Positions 22,179 to 32,574 of a DNA stretch of 64,000 nucleotides are shown here, piece after piece. Positions within the stretch are counted from its first letter, which is position 1. Every line of letters begins with the position of its first letter. The stretch is from Hyparrhenia diplandra. Lineage: Eukaryota; Streptophyta; Magnoliopsida; Poales; Poaceae. The position numbers and the translations under genes were made by a program. The DNA lies in NCBI GenBank assembly GCA_015847255.1, contig JADLZK010004634.1:310001-374000 (forward strand), in the 5' to 3' direction. A model generated the notes under the pieces. That model had not been told where the DNA came from, did no database searches, and saw only the letters and a program-made list of their open reading frames with translations.

Positions 22179-24064
22179 CACTAGGGTCTTTATAGGTGTA
22201 GATTTTTTTTGAAACAAACAGGTGTAGATAGAATAGAATAGAAGATGTAGATACAAAAGAGAACAGAAGAGACTTCCGTACTAAAGGCTCGAAACAAATT
22301 GTGTAGGAACGCCAGGAGCATCTATCACGTATGGTTATCTAAGCAATTATTATCACACATACTACATGGGTAAAATATTTTCCCGATGAGGTTAAATGGC
22401 AAAATAAAGAAGGTACATTGTTTTTATGTTCTGATGAAGTCCAAATCTCATTGCCCAGTCCATTAGATCCATGAGGACACGACTTTATAAGTGGGAATAT
22501 AACTCTGGGCCGATTAACCACCTAGATCTGATTTCCTTACTCCTTTACATGGAAACCCCTATAGGAAACGAAATTTGGGCCCACGAAGTACACAAATCTA
22601 GTTAGGCCCAGCTGGAGCTGGAGCTGCAAGAGCCGCTGCCAGGACTGCCTGGTCAAGGGATTTAAATCCTGCGTGGGGCCTTGGAGTCCTTCCACCATCG
22701 CCACCTGCTTCGTCAAGTGGATTGTGGCTGAAGGCTGTTTCGCTATGGTGAACTAACTTGCAAGTGCTCGCGCGACTTTGCAATAATGCATGCACTCGGC
22801 CATCCATTATATACATCCTACATCATCATGCATGCCCGCAGTATGTATTTCCGCAGTATGTATTTTAAAAGGTATATGTGACAAGAATTTTATTATATTC
22901 TTCATCTCAATATAAATAAAAATCATAGACTTACTAGTAAAAATTTTGCTTGGAAGCCATACCCCCTCAGCTCCGCCACTGCGGCGTGCTGGTTCGATCA
23001 TGTATCGGATGCTCTAATTGTCGAGGCGATGTCGACAAAAGAGGGTTTGGAACTCGCATTAGAGAACAACTACGACAGAGCGGTCCTGAATTCGCAACAG
23101 CGCCCTGAAATCCATGGCTGAGGATCCACAGGGTTTTTAGTCCTCAATTGGAGGTTTTGTTTTGACATTGCAGAGTTAGGAGTTTTTCTAATTTCAAAGT
23201 TGTATGGGTGTGTAGGGATGCTAGCTAATTCCTTGACCACCGGTGTGCTACTATAGTGTTGGCCACGGAATGTGCCCTTATTTGGCTAGACTATATCTCG
23301 GAGTGGTTGTTGGGAATAGGTGCCGCTGATGTCAAAAGAAAAACATTTCTTTATCCAAACTTAAGTAATCATTTTTTAGAAAAAAAAAAAAAAAACTTAA
23401 TTTAATATAATACACTCAACAAACTGTACACTTATATAGCCTTCAATTTTTTGTTTTAAAAGTTTTCGGTCAAACATGAATAAAAATAACATTTATTTAA
23501 TCTATATTAGAACCTTTTTTCATCTAACAATGTCCGCTGTTAATAGCACTTCGACGATAATCAGAGAGACGTGTCTGTCGATAGCAGGTTCGTAAACTGC
23601 CGCCATCCCCTCCCCTGGCTCTCGGATTTACAATGCCATGTCAGTCTCTCGGATTGCAGTGCCCGCGTCGATCAACGAGGCTGGCAAGCCGGCGATCGAT
23701 GATGCCATGAAGAGCGTTTAACTGCCGCCACCCCTGGCTCGTCGCCCACCTGGTCCTCGCTCGCCCTCGCCACACGCACGTTCAGGTCAGACGCTCCCCA
23801 CTTCCCACCTCCACATAGCGCTCAGTCAAACTACAACCGGCGACGCAAACCAGCAGGTCATACAACCGTACGAGCCTGCCACTGCCACAGCCCCTCTAAA
23901 ACGCGGCCGCACCGCGCCTGCAGTTCCATTCCATTCCACCTCCACCCCACGTAACACCGAGCACGCGAGAGCACCAAGCAGAACTCCCCGAACCAGAGCA
24001 CCAAAGCCTGCACTCACCGTACGTGATCGTGAGAACACCGCTGCTGCAAGTGCAAGCTAGATCC
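22179..24064. other. Intergenic; no gene recognised
   Basis: 22179-22250 still resembles the copy 1 flank. 22600-22810 has short open frames without recognised homology. 22870-22990 is a minus-strand copy of the repeat seen near 10975. 23345-23465 matches 15552-15660. 23520-24064 is the presumed promoter and 5' leader of the phytocyanin gene; I see no convincing TATA box. Confidence 0.5.
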
Positions 24065-24841
24065 ATGGCGACGACGGACGCCGGAAGCTCCCGCGTTCTC
24101 CCCGCACTGATGATCCTCACCGGCATCTTCTTCCTCCTCGTTGCTCCTCCCGGCGTCGCCGCCGCGCCGCCGGCGCCGGGGCTGGAGTTCCGCGTCGGCG
24201 GGCCGCGCGGGTGGCGCGTCCCGGACGCCAACACCAGCTACGACTGGTGGGCCATGAACAACCGCTTCCACGTCGGCGACCACCTCTGTGAGTTGTAGCT
24301 ATAGCATCCCAAGAACCGTTTCACTTTCACCATTCATTCATGACGCATTCATCCATTGATGCTATACATGATGCAAGTGTACGAGATAACTGCGTATATA
24401 TGATTTGTCGTCCGATCCTCGTCTCGTCTCGCAGATTTCAAGTACACCAACGACTCGGTGCTGGTGGTGGAACGCCTGGCCTTCAACGCCTGCAACGCCA
24501 GCGAGCCGCTCGCCGCGTTCGCCGACGGCGCCACCAAGTTCCGCCTCGACCGCCCGGGCTTCTTCTGCTTCATCAGCGGCGAGGCGGGGCACTGCGAGCA
24601 AGGCCAGAGGCTCATCGTGCGCGTCATGGTGCACCCGGCCCTGGCCGCGGCGCCCGGCCCGGCGCCCTCCGCGTCTGGAGCTGCAACGACACAGCCGGGC
24701 GCGGGCCACCCCAGGCCGAAGGTGTGCACGTGCTCCGACGCCTCCTCCGGTGTTGGCGCAGTGGTCGGCGCCGCCGCTGGCGTCATCATCGCGGAAGCAA
24801 TGGCTACGGTTGTTGGTCTCGTCTTGCTGTGGCTCCAGTGA
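24065..24841 (+). CDS. Early nodulin-like protein (phytocyanin family), two exons
   Basis: Probably GPI-anchored cell-surface protein with a cupredoxin-like fold. Exons 24065-24287 and 24435-24841 join with a 147-base GT-AG intron in mid-codon to give 209 residues, the usual phytocyanin intron position. Residues 1-33 are a signal peptide; 40-140 the plastocyanin-like domain with the disulphide pair C94 and C128; 141-170 a Pro/Ala-rich linker; 180-208 a hydrophobic tail fit for GPI attachment. The blue-copper ligands are mostly gone: no His at the first site, Ser where the Cys should be and Gln for Met. That places it with the non-copper early nodulin-like group. These proteins are linked to wall, plasma-membrane and reproductive signalling; its own role is not shown. 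Confidence 0.88.
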
Positions 24842-25847
24842 TCAGTTCGCTTGATCTGTGTGTGCAAACTTGTTAGATAATATAAGTATTATATATATCC
24901 CTTTCCTAGTTTTCGGTTTCCATATTATTTTAGGTTCATGACTCATGAAGTATTGGTACTAGTAATGTCGTGTCAGAGACAATTTGTTTTACTGATTAAT
25001 CTTATGCTGTTTATAGTACCTATATATGCAATGTGATTCGTTGTGTTCTGCTCTTCTTGTTGTTCTGAACGATGCTGAACAGTTGGCTACATTTTAGTAA
25101 AACATCTGGCATATGGATACCAAATAGCAGATGGTTCATTACAACATAACACAAACCATGGTTGAAACCGTCACAATCTGTAGTTTGCATCAGATACGAA
25201 GATGATCAGCGATCTAAAGTTCTACAACTTTCTTAGTCAACTAGCGGCCAATCTGCCTCTGCTCCAGCCATCCTAAACCAATGTGCCTTGATGGCATTTT
25301 AATTGCTAGTATATGTCTTCTGATTTACTAAGTGCTTCCTTTGCCTCATTTGTTTGTGCGCTCTTAATAAATTTGTTTTTCTATTTGTCAGCAATATACG
25401 TAGCTCAAATGAAATGTGGAGTAACAAGTCTATTCGTTTTTTTTTTTTTTTTTTGTTAAAATATATCCCATAAATTTCAAAATCATATAGTCATAGTCTA
25501 CTCTACTATACAGTATACATATACATGTAGTGTATTTGCCTCCTTTACATTTCGTGGCCGGAGGGTACGTCCGACGTTCTTATACTTGTCGTGGCTCTTT
25601 ATTTTTTTTTACCGACATTCACCTACGGCAGGTATGCCTAAATCTCCGTGGTCCTCCCTAAAACGCGCCATGCTCATCGAAGAGCCGCCTGTCCATCTCC
25701 AATTCTCCATTGCCGTTGTTCCCTGAGCGAACGCCATGCACGTGCCACAATGGATCCTGTTCTCCAACGAACAATATGAGACATCGATGATCTACACAGC
25801 TAGCGTTGAATGACGATATGCACCTACATCATTCGCGTGCAAACTCC
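24842..25847. other. Intergenic, AT-rich; presumed 3' end of phytocyanin gene and promoter of Lung-7-TM gene
   Basis: A run of 16-17 T at about 25438-25456 may mark an old poly(A) insertion. No open frame or known repeat stands out. Confidence 0.45.
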
Positions 25848-27266
25848 ATGGACACGGCCGTCGCCGTCGCGGTGGCTGTCGGCGTCGCCACCGCCGCCCT
25901 CCTCGTGCGGGTTGTCCACGCCGACATCAAGACCACGCCCATCGTGTCCGACGCCAGGCCACTCATCTTCTTCGAGGAATTCGGCTTCGCGAGCGGCGGC
26001 AGGGCCGCCGTCTCCATACGCCGCGCGACGTGGCAGCTCCGGCCGGGGTCACGCCTCGCCAGCGTCGACTCCAGTCTCATGGGATTCGTGCTCATCGCCG
26101 GTGCCCAGTTCCCGGGGATCAACAACCTGACACAGTACTACGCCGCCGATCCGGGAGGCGGCGGTGGGTTCTTCTGCGTGCTGACGAGCGACGGCGCGCT
26201 CCCGATGCTCCGGCTCAGCGACGTCCCTCCGGGCGGGGTGACCACCACCGTGACCATCGACTACCCCGACGCGTACGCCGTCATGTTCAGCAACTGCCAG
26301 GACGGCGTGGAGGTCACCATGGACGTGCGCACCGAGATGTACAACGTGCGCCGCGACGCCGCCTCCGACGACGGCGGGGTCGTCAGGGGACTACCTCCCC
26401 GTCGGGCTGCAGCCGCTTCCGGGCATCTACGCGGGCGTGGCGGCGGTGTACCTGGCGTTCCTGGCCGGGTGGGTGTGGACGTGCGTCCGGCAGCACGCCA
26501 CGGCGGGGCGGATCCACGCCGTGATGGGCGCGCTGCTGCTGTTCAAGGCGCTCAAGGCGGCGTGCGCCGCCGAGGACATGTGGTTCATCGAGCGCACCGG
26601 CACGTCGCACGGCTGGGACGTCGCGTTCTACGTCTTCGCCTTCTTCAAGGGCGTCCTGCTCTTCACCGTCATCGTCCTCATCGGCACCGGCTGGTCTTTC
26701 CTCAAACCCTACCTGCAGGAGCGCGAGAAGAGCGTGCTCATGGTCGTGATCCCGCTGCAAGTGATGGAGAACCTGCTGCTCGCGGTGATCGGCGAGACGG
26801 GCCCGACGCGACGGGACTGGATCGTGTGGACGCGGGTCTTCCTGCTCGTCGACGTCGTCTGCTGCGGCGCCGTCGTGTTCCCTATCCTCTGGTCCATCCG
26901 GGGCCTGCGCGCGAGGCCTCCAGGGCCGACGGCAAGGCGGCGCGCGACCTCAAGAAGCTCACGCTCTTCAAGCGCTTCTACCTGGCCGTCATCGGCTACC
27001 TCTACTTCACCCGGATCGTCGTGTCGGTGTTGCTCTCGCTGCTCAACTACAGGTACCGGTGGGTAGTGGATGTCGCAGTCGAGGGCGCGGGCTTCGCCTT
27101 CTACCTGTTCGTTTTCTGCAACTTCAAGCCGGTGGAGAAGAACCCGTACTTGTACATCGGCGACGAGGCGGAGGATGAGGAGGCCGACGGTGGGCACCTC
27201 GATAAGGACGATGGAGCGAAATTTCTGAGCTCTGATTCACGGGATGCAGAACTGTCTTCTGCCTAA
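25848..27266 (+). CDS. Lung seven transmembrane receptor family protein (GPR107-like), two frame changes
   Basis: Membrane protein of the Lung_7-TM_R family, whose animal members GPR107/108 sit in Golgi and endosomes and whose plant members are candidate G-protein-linked receptors. From ATG 25848 a signal peptide is followed by the lumenal domain (ADIKTTPIVSDARPLIFFEEFGF through about 26380). Seven hydrophobic segments follow: GIYAGVAAVYLAFLAGWVW, the helices around LLLFKAL, VLLFTVIVLIGTGW, VLMVVIPLQ, VFLLVDVV, YLYFTRIVVSVLLSLL and FAFYLFVFCNF. An acidic tail ends at 27266. The frame moves by one base near 26385-26395 (a GGGG run) and moves back near 26905-26920, so helices 1-5 are read in another frame. 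Either two compensating errors or a decayed gene; every domain is otherwise present. No intron seen. An upstream ATG at 25818 is possible but would precede the signal peptide. Confidence 0.75.
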   Translation: MDTAVAVAVAVGVATAALLVRVVHADIKTTPIVSDARPLIFFEEFGFASGGRAAVSIRRATWQLRPGSRLASVDSSLMGFVLIAGAQFPGINNLTQYYAADPGGGGGFFCVLTSDGALPMLRLSDVPPGGVTTTVTIDYPDAYAVMFSNCQDGVEVTMDVRTEMYNVRRDAASDDGGVVRGLPPRRAAAASGHLRGRGGGVPGVPGRVGVDVRPAARHGGADPRRDGRAAAVQGAQGGVRRRGHVVHRAHRHVARLGRRVLRLRLLQGRPALHRHRPHRHRLVFPQTLPAGAREERAHGRDPAASDGEPAARGDRRDGPDATGLDRVDAGLPARRRRLLRRRRVPYPLVHPGPAREASRADGKAARDLKKLTLFKRFYLAVIGYLYFTRIVVSVLLSLLNYRYRWVVDVAVEGAGFAFYLFVFCNFKPVEKNPYLYIGDEAEDEEADGGHLDKDDGAKFLSSDSRDAELSSA

Positions 27267-27695
27267 AGTTTTTTAGTATGATGTACTACGCACGTGTTTA
27301 ACTAGTGTTGAATTCGCGGGTCTTATACGATTATTTTTTGTCCATATAAGAAAACTCGTTCATTTTCCCCAAGAGGGAAATAGTGAAAAATGTTGAACGA
27401 TCCCAGCAATTCCACTGAAAAATAGTGAAAAATGTTGAATTCGTATTTCGTAGTTGCTCAGCATATCAAAGTACCTATTTTTTTTCGAATGAATATCTGA
27501 TAGCAAACTACAATAGGGTCTGTTCATGTTCCCTGTACGAGAATCATTAAAATCAAGCTATATATTACGTACGAACTGCCTCTTAATAAAATTCTGAGCA
27601 ACAAAAGTTTACAAGCACGAGTACTAATCATCGATCTCAAGCTATCCTAAATTACTTGGGCAAAAAGAAACAGAGTTCCTTCCTTGTCGATCATG
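27267..27695. other. Spacer: convergent 3' ends
   Basis: Between the plus-strand receptor gene and the minus-strand LEA_2 array. 27440-27600 recurs at 29310-29460 and partly at 30905-31005, so it is the 3' flank carried along in the LEA_2 duplication. Confidence 0.6.
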
Positions 27696-28256
27696 TCAAG
27701 CTAATAGTGTCCCCAACCCTCCCCAGCCCTTGGCCCGCTCCCGCCATCCGTGTTCATCGCTCTCGATGAGCTCGACCTCGAACATGGCCTGCCCGGTCCT
27801 CATCTCCTCGGTGAGGCTGTCCATCAGGAACCCCGGCACGGCAACGTCTCGGCCGCTCGCGACGACGACGGACGGCAGATCCCTCGACTCCCCGGGCGCC
27901 ACGCTTACCTCCGGCACGTGGCCGCTGGCCATAGGGAGACGGAGGTGCGAGTAGGACACCTTGACGGACGTGCCGGGACCAATCCGCGCTCCCTGCCACC
28001 GGCTGTGCGAGGCGACGCCGACGGTGAGGTTGAACACCGGGCTGAGCGGGCTCTGTTGCCGCAGGTCCGTCTCCGGGTCGAGGCCCGAGACGGCGGTGAT
28101 CTCGGCGGAGTACAACGGCGTCAGCGTGGAATCGTACAATGAGGTACATCCCACCGTGAGAACAACCACCAGGAAGGCCGTGCAGACGCCGATGATGACG
28201 ATCTCGCATCTGTCGCTCTTGCTGGCGGCGGTGCCAGATTCGCTGGACGCGCCCAT
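27696..28256 (-). CDS. LEA_2/NDR1-HIN1-like protein, array copy A (intact)
   Basis: Single-exon gene for 186 residues. A short Ser/Ala-rich N-terminus is followed by one membrane segment at about residues 19-41, then a LEA_2-type domain at about 50-175 with the family phrases AVSGLDPETDLRQQSPLSPVFNLTVGVASH and VKVSYSHLRLP. NDR1/HIN1-like proteins are membrane-anchored, with the LEA_2 domain outside the cell, and several act in defence or stress; that role is known for the family, not shown here. ATG at 28256 is in MGASSES, shared by the other copies. It ends in a different frame from copy B (GTLLA versus GHY), so C-termini are drifting. Confidence 0.82.
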   Translation of the reverse strand: MGASSESGTAASKSDRCEIVIIGVCTAFLVVVLTVGCTSLYDSTLTPLYSAEITAVSGLDPETDLRQQSPLSPVFNLTVGVASHSRWQGARIGPGTSVKVSYSHLRLPMASGHVPEVSVAPGESRDLPSVVVASGRDVAVPGFLMDSLTEEMRTGQAMFEVELIESDEHGWRERAKGWGGLGTLLA

Positions 28257-28365
28257 GGTTAACTCGATCTGTTTTGTCTAGCTAGAGTTTTGACTTTCGG
28301 TAGACGATTTGTCTCTACTATGGCTTCTTCGATTCGAAAAGGGGATGGACCTGGCCGCGTGTGGG

Positions 28366-28377
28366 CTTATATATATC
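28366..28377 (-). promoter_or_regulatory. TATA box of LEA_2 copy A
   Basis: Minus strand CGATATATATAAG, about 110 bases upstream of the ATG. The neighbouring words (CGTCGTCCGTGGACTGC-type) are shared with copies B-D, so the promoter was duplicated with the gene. Confidence 0.6.
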
Positions 28378-28519
28378 GTCGATCTTTACAGGATCGGGTC
28401 GTCCACGTTTAGTCCCCGGCCGTGTCATTGCCGAACTCGTGTAGCCTTCATCTCCCGTATACAAATAGCCCACGATCAGGTGTTGCCCGCGGTCATGGGG
28501 GCACGTTAGTGGCTGCTGG

Positions 28520-29270
28520 CGGCGTTGTCAACAGCAACTTCGGCGGTGCCGGTGCCAACGACGATGGTCAGTGGCAGCCTGCGCGTGCGTGACGCAAGTG
28601 GCAAGTGACAGGTTCGGCTCAGCGTGGGCCGCCCAAATGGGGTGGCTGTTGCGTGTAGCCGGCGCGTCGATGCCTCTTTGATAAGGTTTCCGTGGGGTGG
28701 CGGGCGGGACAGTGGTGACGGCGGTAAAGGATGGCAAGGAGTCTGGCTTCGCGCGACCCGATGTTCGTGCTAGAGGCTTCTTGGCAAAAGCCTTGGCGAT
28801 GGCGATGCCGTTAGGTGCCGTTCACCTGTTCATGGAGTCTTGTTTCCCCTTTAGCATGTCTTCTAAGGGTGAAAGCTTCGGTTCATGTTGGACATGCAGC
28901 GGTGGCTCCATCAGCCGCTTCCTTCATGAAGGCATCGCTTTGGAGTATCGCCCGTGGTTTCGATGTAATGCGAGGATTCACGGTTCGAAATCGGCTGCTC
29001 TTCATTGTTTGAGCTTTGCAACGCTTTCGAAAGTGGTGGCCGTTACCTTTAGACCCGTCCCCGGGGGTGGCTAGTGGGTGGCCTGCAATGGGAAATCGGA
29101 GCTGCTTCCAGTTTGGCTCCTATGCTCGGCAATGATAACCTATGGTAGTGTGTCATGTTTGCGCTTACTCGTGTTGCATTGGGTGGTTAGCCCTTTGCGT
29201 GCCTTTTAGCATCTCGTTTGGTTAGCCCTTCGGGGTCATTTTGTTATGAAAGAAATGCTAAAATCATTTG
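28520..29270 (+). repeat. Repeat R, first copy
   Basis: About 750 bases that recur at 32575-33320 in the same orientation, with shared words such as TGGCGGGACA, GTTCGTGCTAGAGG and TTGTTTCCCCTTT. No protein domain is recognisable. Composition and the second copy's A-rich end suggest the 3' region of a non-LTR element. Confidence 0.7.
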
Positions 29271-29580
29271 CGACCGATATGCTTCTCATAGTCCCATGTA
29301 AATGACGAAGCAGTTGTTCAGCATATCAAGTACATTTTTTTCCCAATGAATATCTGCTAGCAAACTACTAAAGTACAATAGGGCCTGCTCGTTCCTTGTA
29401 TGAGAATCATTCAAAAAACTATATATCATGCACGAACTGCCTCTTAACAAAATTCTGAGCAACAAAGAGCACGAATATTATAAATCTCAAGCTATGCTAA
29501 ATTACTTGGAAAACAAAAAAAAAAAAAAAAAAGAAACATTGGGAACAAAAAAAGAAACAGAGCTCCTTGTCGATCATAAG

Positions 29581-30135
29581 CTAATAGTGTCCCCAACCCT
29601 CCCCAGCCGTCGCCCTCCCCTGCCATCTGTTTTCATATCTCTCGATGAGCTCGACCTCGAACATGGCCTGCCCGGTCTTCATCTCATCGGCAAGGGTGTC
29701 GATGAGAAACCCCGGCACGGCAACATCTCGCCCGCTCGCGACGACGAACAGATCCTTCGACTCCCGGGGCCCCACAGACACGCCCGGCATGTGGCCGGTG
29801 GCCATGGGGAGACTGAGGTGAGAGTAGGAGACCTTGACGGTCGTGCCAGGGGCGATGCTCGCTCCCTGCCACCGGCTGTGCGAGGCGACGCCGACGGTGA
29901 GGTTGAACACCGGGCTGAGCGTGCCCGCCGGCTGGCTCTGCCGCAGGTCCGTCTCCGGGTCAAGTCCGGAGACGGCGGTGATCGTGGCAGAGTAGATCGG
30001 CGTCTTGTAGGAATCAGCCATGTAGGTAAATCCCACCGCGGCACCGGACACCACGGCGGCGAAGCAGAGCCAGATGAGCAAGCACTGACAACATCCTGTG
30101 CTCTTGCTGGCGCCGGATTCGATGGACGCGCCCAT
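29581..30135 (-). CDS. LEA_2/NDR1-HIN1-like protein, array copy B (intact)
   Basis: Single exon, 184 residues from ATG 30135 (MGASIESGASKS). The frame is open further upstream, but that part lies across the TATA box and is not coding. One membrane segment at about residues 16-40 has a Cys-rich front (GCCQC). The LEA_2 domain runs from about 47 to 175 with the same core phrases as copy A and a two- to three-residue insertion (SQPAGT). The stop follows WGHY. Predicted membrane-anchored, most like copy A. Function not shown beyond family. Confidence 0.82.
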   Translation of the reverse strand: MGASIESGASKSTGCCQCLLIWLCFAAVVSGAAVGFTYMADSYKTPIYSATITAVSGLDPETDLRQSQPAGTLSPVFNLTVGVASHSRWQGASIAPGTTVKVSYSHLSLPMATGHMPGVSVGPRESKDLFVVASGRDVAVPGFLIDTLADEMKTGQAMFEVELIERYENRWQGRATAGEGWGHY

Positions 30136-30180
30136 GGTTTTGACTTTTGATCTGTTTTGTCTATGGCCGCGTGTACGTGG

Positions 30181-30192
30181 GCTTATATATAG
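30181..30192 (-). promoter_or_regulatory. TATA box of LEA_2 copy B
   Basis: Minus strand CTATATATAAGC, about 50 bases upstream of the ATG, in the same conserved surroundings as the other copies. Confidence 0.6.
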
Positions 30193-30689
30193 TCGTCGTC
30201 CGTGGACTGCATGCGCGCGTGTGCTACAGGGCTCGCTGTCACGTACGCGTTCCAGACTTTGTTTGCAACGAAGAGCCCGTACAGGAGACGAGTGCACGCA
30301 CGGGCACAACGGCATTGCAGATTTGCAGGCCTGTATAACATCCACGTTCGGCTCCCGTTCGTGTGATTGATTGCCCAACGACCCAGTCTTTTATCTCAAG
30401 AGCTGCTCCTTGTATTTTTGGGTGCCGCCCCGGGCGGGCAGCAGCGCCTAGCTCGGGGCGTGAATCCGCCCCTAATCATGGCACTATCTCTCCTCGCATG
30501 GAACGGAACCGCTCCTCTGTGCCGACGCAATTGGAGCACCATGCGACGGTCGTGTGCTGCTCTTACCACGACGCGCAATGACTCCTGTTGTTACGTGCCA
30601 CGGAAGGTTGTTGTATCTCCAACAGTTTTTTTAAGCTAATTAACTTCATAAATCCTCAACTGTGGACCTACTTCACTCTTGAACAATTT

Positions 30690-30850
30690 CTCTATATATT
30701 GTGCGACCCAACCCAGGAGGAATTGAGTGGTTTTCATTAAGAAGATTGGTGCAACACCTAAAGTTGCTCCCGACGGGAGTCGAACCAGGTGGGCACGCTC
30801 CACGCCTGAGAGCATTACCATCGAGTTACAAGCTCGTTCGCTGGAGTTGT
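30690..30850 (-). mobile_element. tRNA-derived SINE
   Basis: The minus strand carries a box A-like TAACTCGATGG (30818-30828) and, about 31 bases on, a perfect box B GGTTCGACTCC (30776-30786). These form an RNA polymerase III internal promoter. An unrelated tail with GGGTTGGGTCGCAC follows. A tRNA gene is excluded because no cloverleaf forms around the boxes. Outer limits are approximate and no target duplication was found. Confidence 0.7.
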
Positions 30851-31004
30851 TCTTATAAAAGACCTTTTAATGTATTTGTATGCAAAAGCTATATTTTGCC
30901 TCCCATGAACTAGTTGTTCAGCATATCAAGTACTCCAGTATCTATTTTATTCTCGAAAAGAAGATGCTAGCAAAGGTATATGTTCTTTGTACGACAATCA
31001 ATAA

Positions 31005-31008
<4 letters not shown>

Positions 31009-31074
<66 letters not shown>
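31009..31074. repeat. (AT)n microsatellite
   Basis: About 33 uninterrupted AT units just beyond the 3' end of LEA_2 copy C. Confidence 0.95.
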
Positions 31075-31078
<4 letters not shown>

Positions 31079-31140
31079 GAAAATACAAATCCAGAGCAAA
31101 AAAAACCTAAAATCACATGTCAAGGACGCAACGCAAGGTA

Positions 31141-31688
31141 AATAGTGTCCCCACGACCCCCATCCCTCGGCCACGTCCCGCCATCCGTATTCATCGCTCT
31201 CGATGAGCTTCACCCCGAACATGGCCTGCCCGGTCCTCATCTCCTCGGCGAGGCTGTCCATCAGGAACCCCGGCACGGCAACATCTCGGCCGCTCGCGAC
31301 GACGACGGACGGGAGATCCCTCGACTCCCCGGGCGCCACGCTTACCTCCGGCACGTGGCCGCTGGCCATCGGGGAGACCGAGGTGCGAGTAGGAGACCTT
31401 GACGGACGTGCCGTGGCCAATCCGCGCTCCCTTGCTCCAGCTCCGCGAGGCGACGCCGACGGTGAGGTTGAACACCGGGCTGAGCGGGCTCTGCTGCCGC
31501 AGGTCCGTCTCCGGGTCGAGGCCCGAGACGGCGGTGATCGTGGCGGAGTAGATGGGCTTCTTCATGGTGTCAGACAAGTAGCCTAATCCCAACACGTAAC
31601 CGACCGTCACGGCGGCGATGCAGACCCAGGCGACGAAGCACTGACATGTTCTGCTCTTGCTGGCGCCGTATTCGCTGGACGCGCCCAT
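31141..31688 (-). pseudogene. LEA_2/NDR1-HIN1-like, array copy C (frameshift, stop lost)
   Basis: Starts MGASSEYGASKSR at 31688 and has the membrane segment and first half of the LEA_2 domain in frame. At about 31368-31372 the plus strand reads CATCGGGGAGA where copy A has CATAGGGAGA. One extra G shifts the frame after VSYSHLGLP. The second half (SGHVPEVSVAPGESRDLPS to GWGSWGHY) is intact in the next frame. The stop used by copy B (TATTAG) is TATTTAC here, so that frame runs on into the AT microsatellite. Pseudogene, or an intact gene with an assembly error at the G run; the stop loss is independent of that. Confidence 0.75.
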
Positions 31689-31748
31689 GGTTTCGATCTG
31701 TTTTGTCTAGACTAGAGTATTGGCTTGGGGATACATGGCCGCGTGTGG

Positions 31749-31760
31749 GCTTATATATCG
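31749..31760 (-). promoter_or_regulatory. TATA box of LEA_2 copy C
   Basis: Minus strand CGATATATAAGC in the conserved promoter block, about 62 bases upstream of the ATG. Confidence 0.55.
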
Positions 31761-31984
31761 TCGTCCGTGGACTGCGTGTATTGCTGGAGGGACTCGGTCG
31801 CTTGCTGTTACGTACGTACGCGTACCAGAGTTTGTTTGCAACAAAGAGCCCGTGCAGGAGACAAGTGGGCACAACGGCATTGAAGATTGATCGGCCATGT
31901 TTAGTTCCCGGCCGAGTCATTGCCGAACTCGTGTAGTCATATACAAATATAGCCCACGATTAAAGTTTTTCCTTTGGCTTCTAC

Positions 31985-32561
31985 TCCAAAATAGGCTATG
32001 AACTACGGCGCGCCTTCAAGCAAGGCAGTGGAAAAACAACTGCTTCTGTGCGTTGTGCGAAAGAAACCTTAAAACGGCACATCACCTGTTCTTCGAGTGT
32101 CCTTTCTCAAGTAATATCTGGGAACAGGTGGCAGCTTGGAGCTGCTGTCAAAGCCTTAAAACCAACAACCTGGGAGGGCCGGTCAGACCTCATCGACTGT
32201 TTCAGCCAAGCAATAAGCTCAGAAGGAAGTAAGGCTCATTCGTTGGCCATCTTAACTCTATGGAATGTTTGGAATCAAAGGAACACGATCGTGTTCAGAG
32301 ACGAAAGGAAGACAGCTTCATGACTGATGACAGATATCAGAGACATGGCTTCACAATGGGCGCTCGCGGGCTGCAAGGAACTGCATCCTTCATCTGTTGT
32401 AATAAACATTAGCGAGTAATCAGCTTTAGCTTTTGAAACCCGACCATGCCTAGGACAGGTTGGGTCGCACCCCTGGTGCCTGTAATCTGATGTTCTGCTT
32501 CTTACAGTTAATTCAATGAAACCGGAAAACCGGATCTTTCAAAAAAAAAAAAAAAAAAAAA
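31985..32561 (+). mobile_element. LINE 3' end with poly(A) tail
   Basis: Encodes a zf-RVT domain (CALCERNLKTAHHLFFECPF, with the C-x2-C, H, C pattern) and a short C-terminus. A 3' untranslated end and a run of about 20 A at 32540-32561 follow. It is 5' truncated and has an in-frame break near 32225. It landed between LEA_2 copies C and D. Confidence 0.82.
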
Positions 32562-32574
32562 CGACAGGGCAAGT

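Noticed and set aside
22598..22816. 72-codon minus-strand frame ending in an Ala/Pro-rich tail
   Set aside because: Short, unrecognised and without promoter or splice support.
30136..30378. Longer N-terminus for LEA_2 copy B
   Set aside because: The frame is open by chance through the TATA box and leader; the other copies start at the MGAS methionine.
30776..30828. tRNA gene
   Set aside because: Pol III box A and box B are present but the flanks do not form acceptor or anticodon stems; a SINE explains it better.
31007..31080. Tyr-Ile repeat protein as a real gene
   Set aside because: It is the AT microsatellite read in frame after a lost stop; reported only as a curiosity of LEA_2 copy C.
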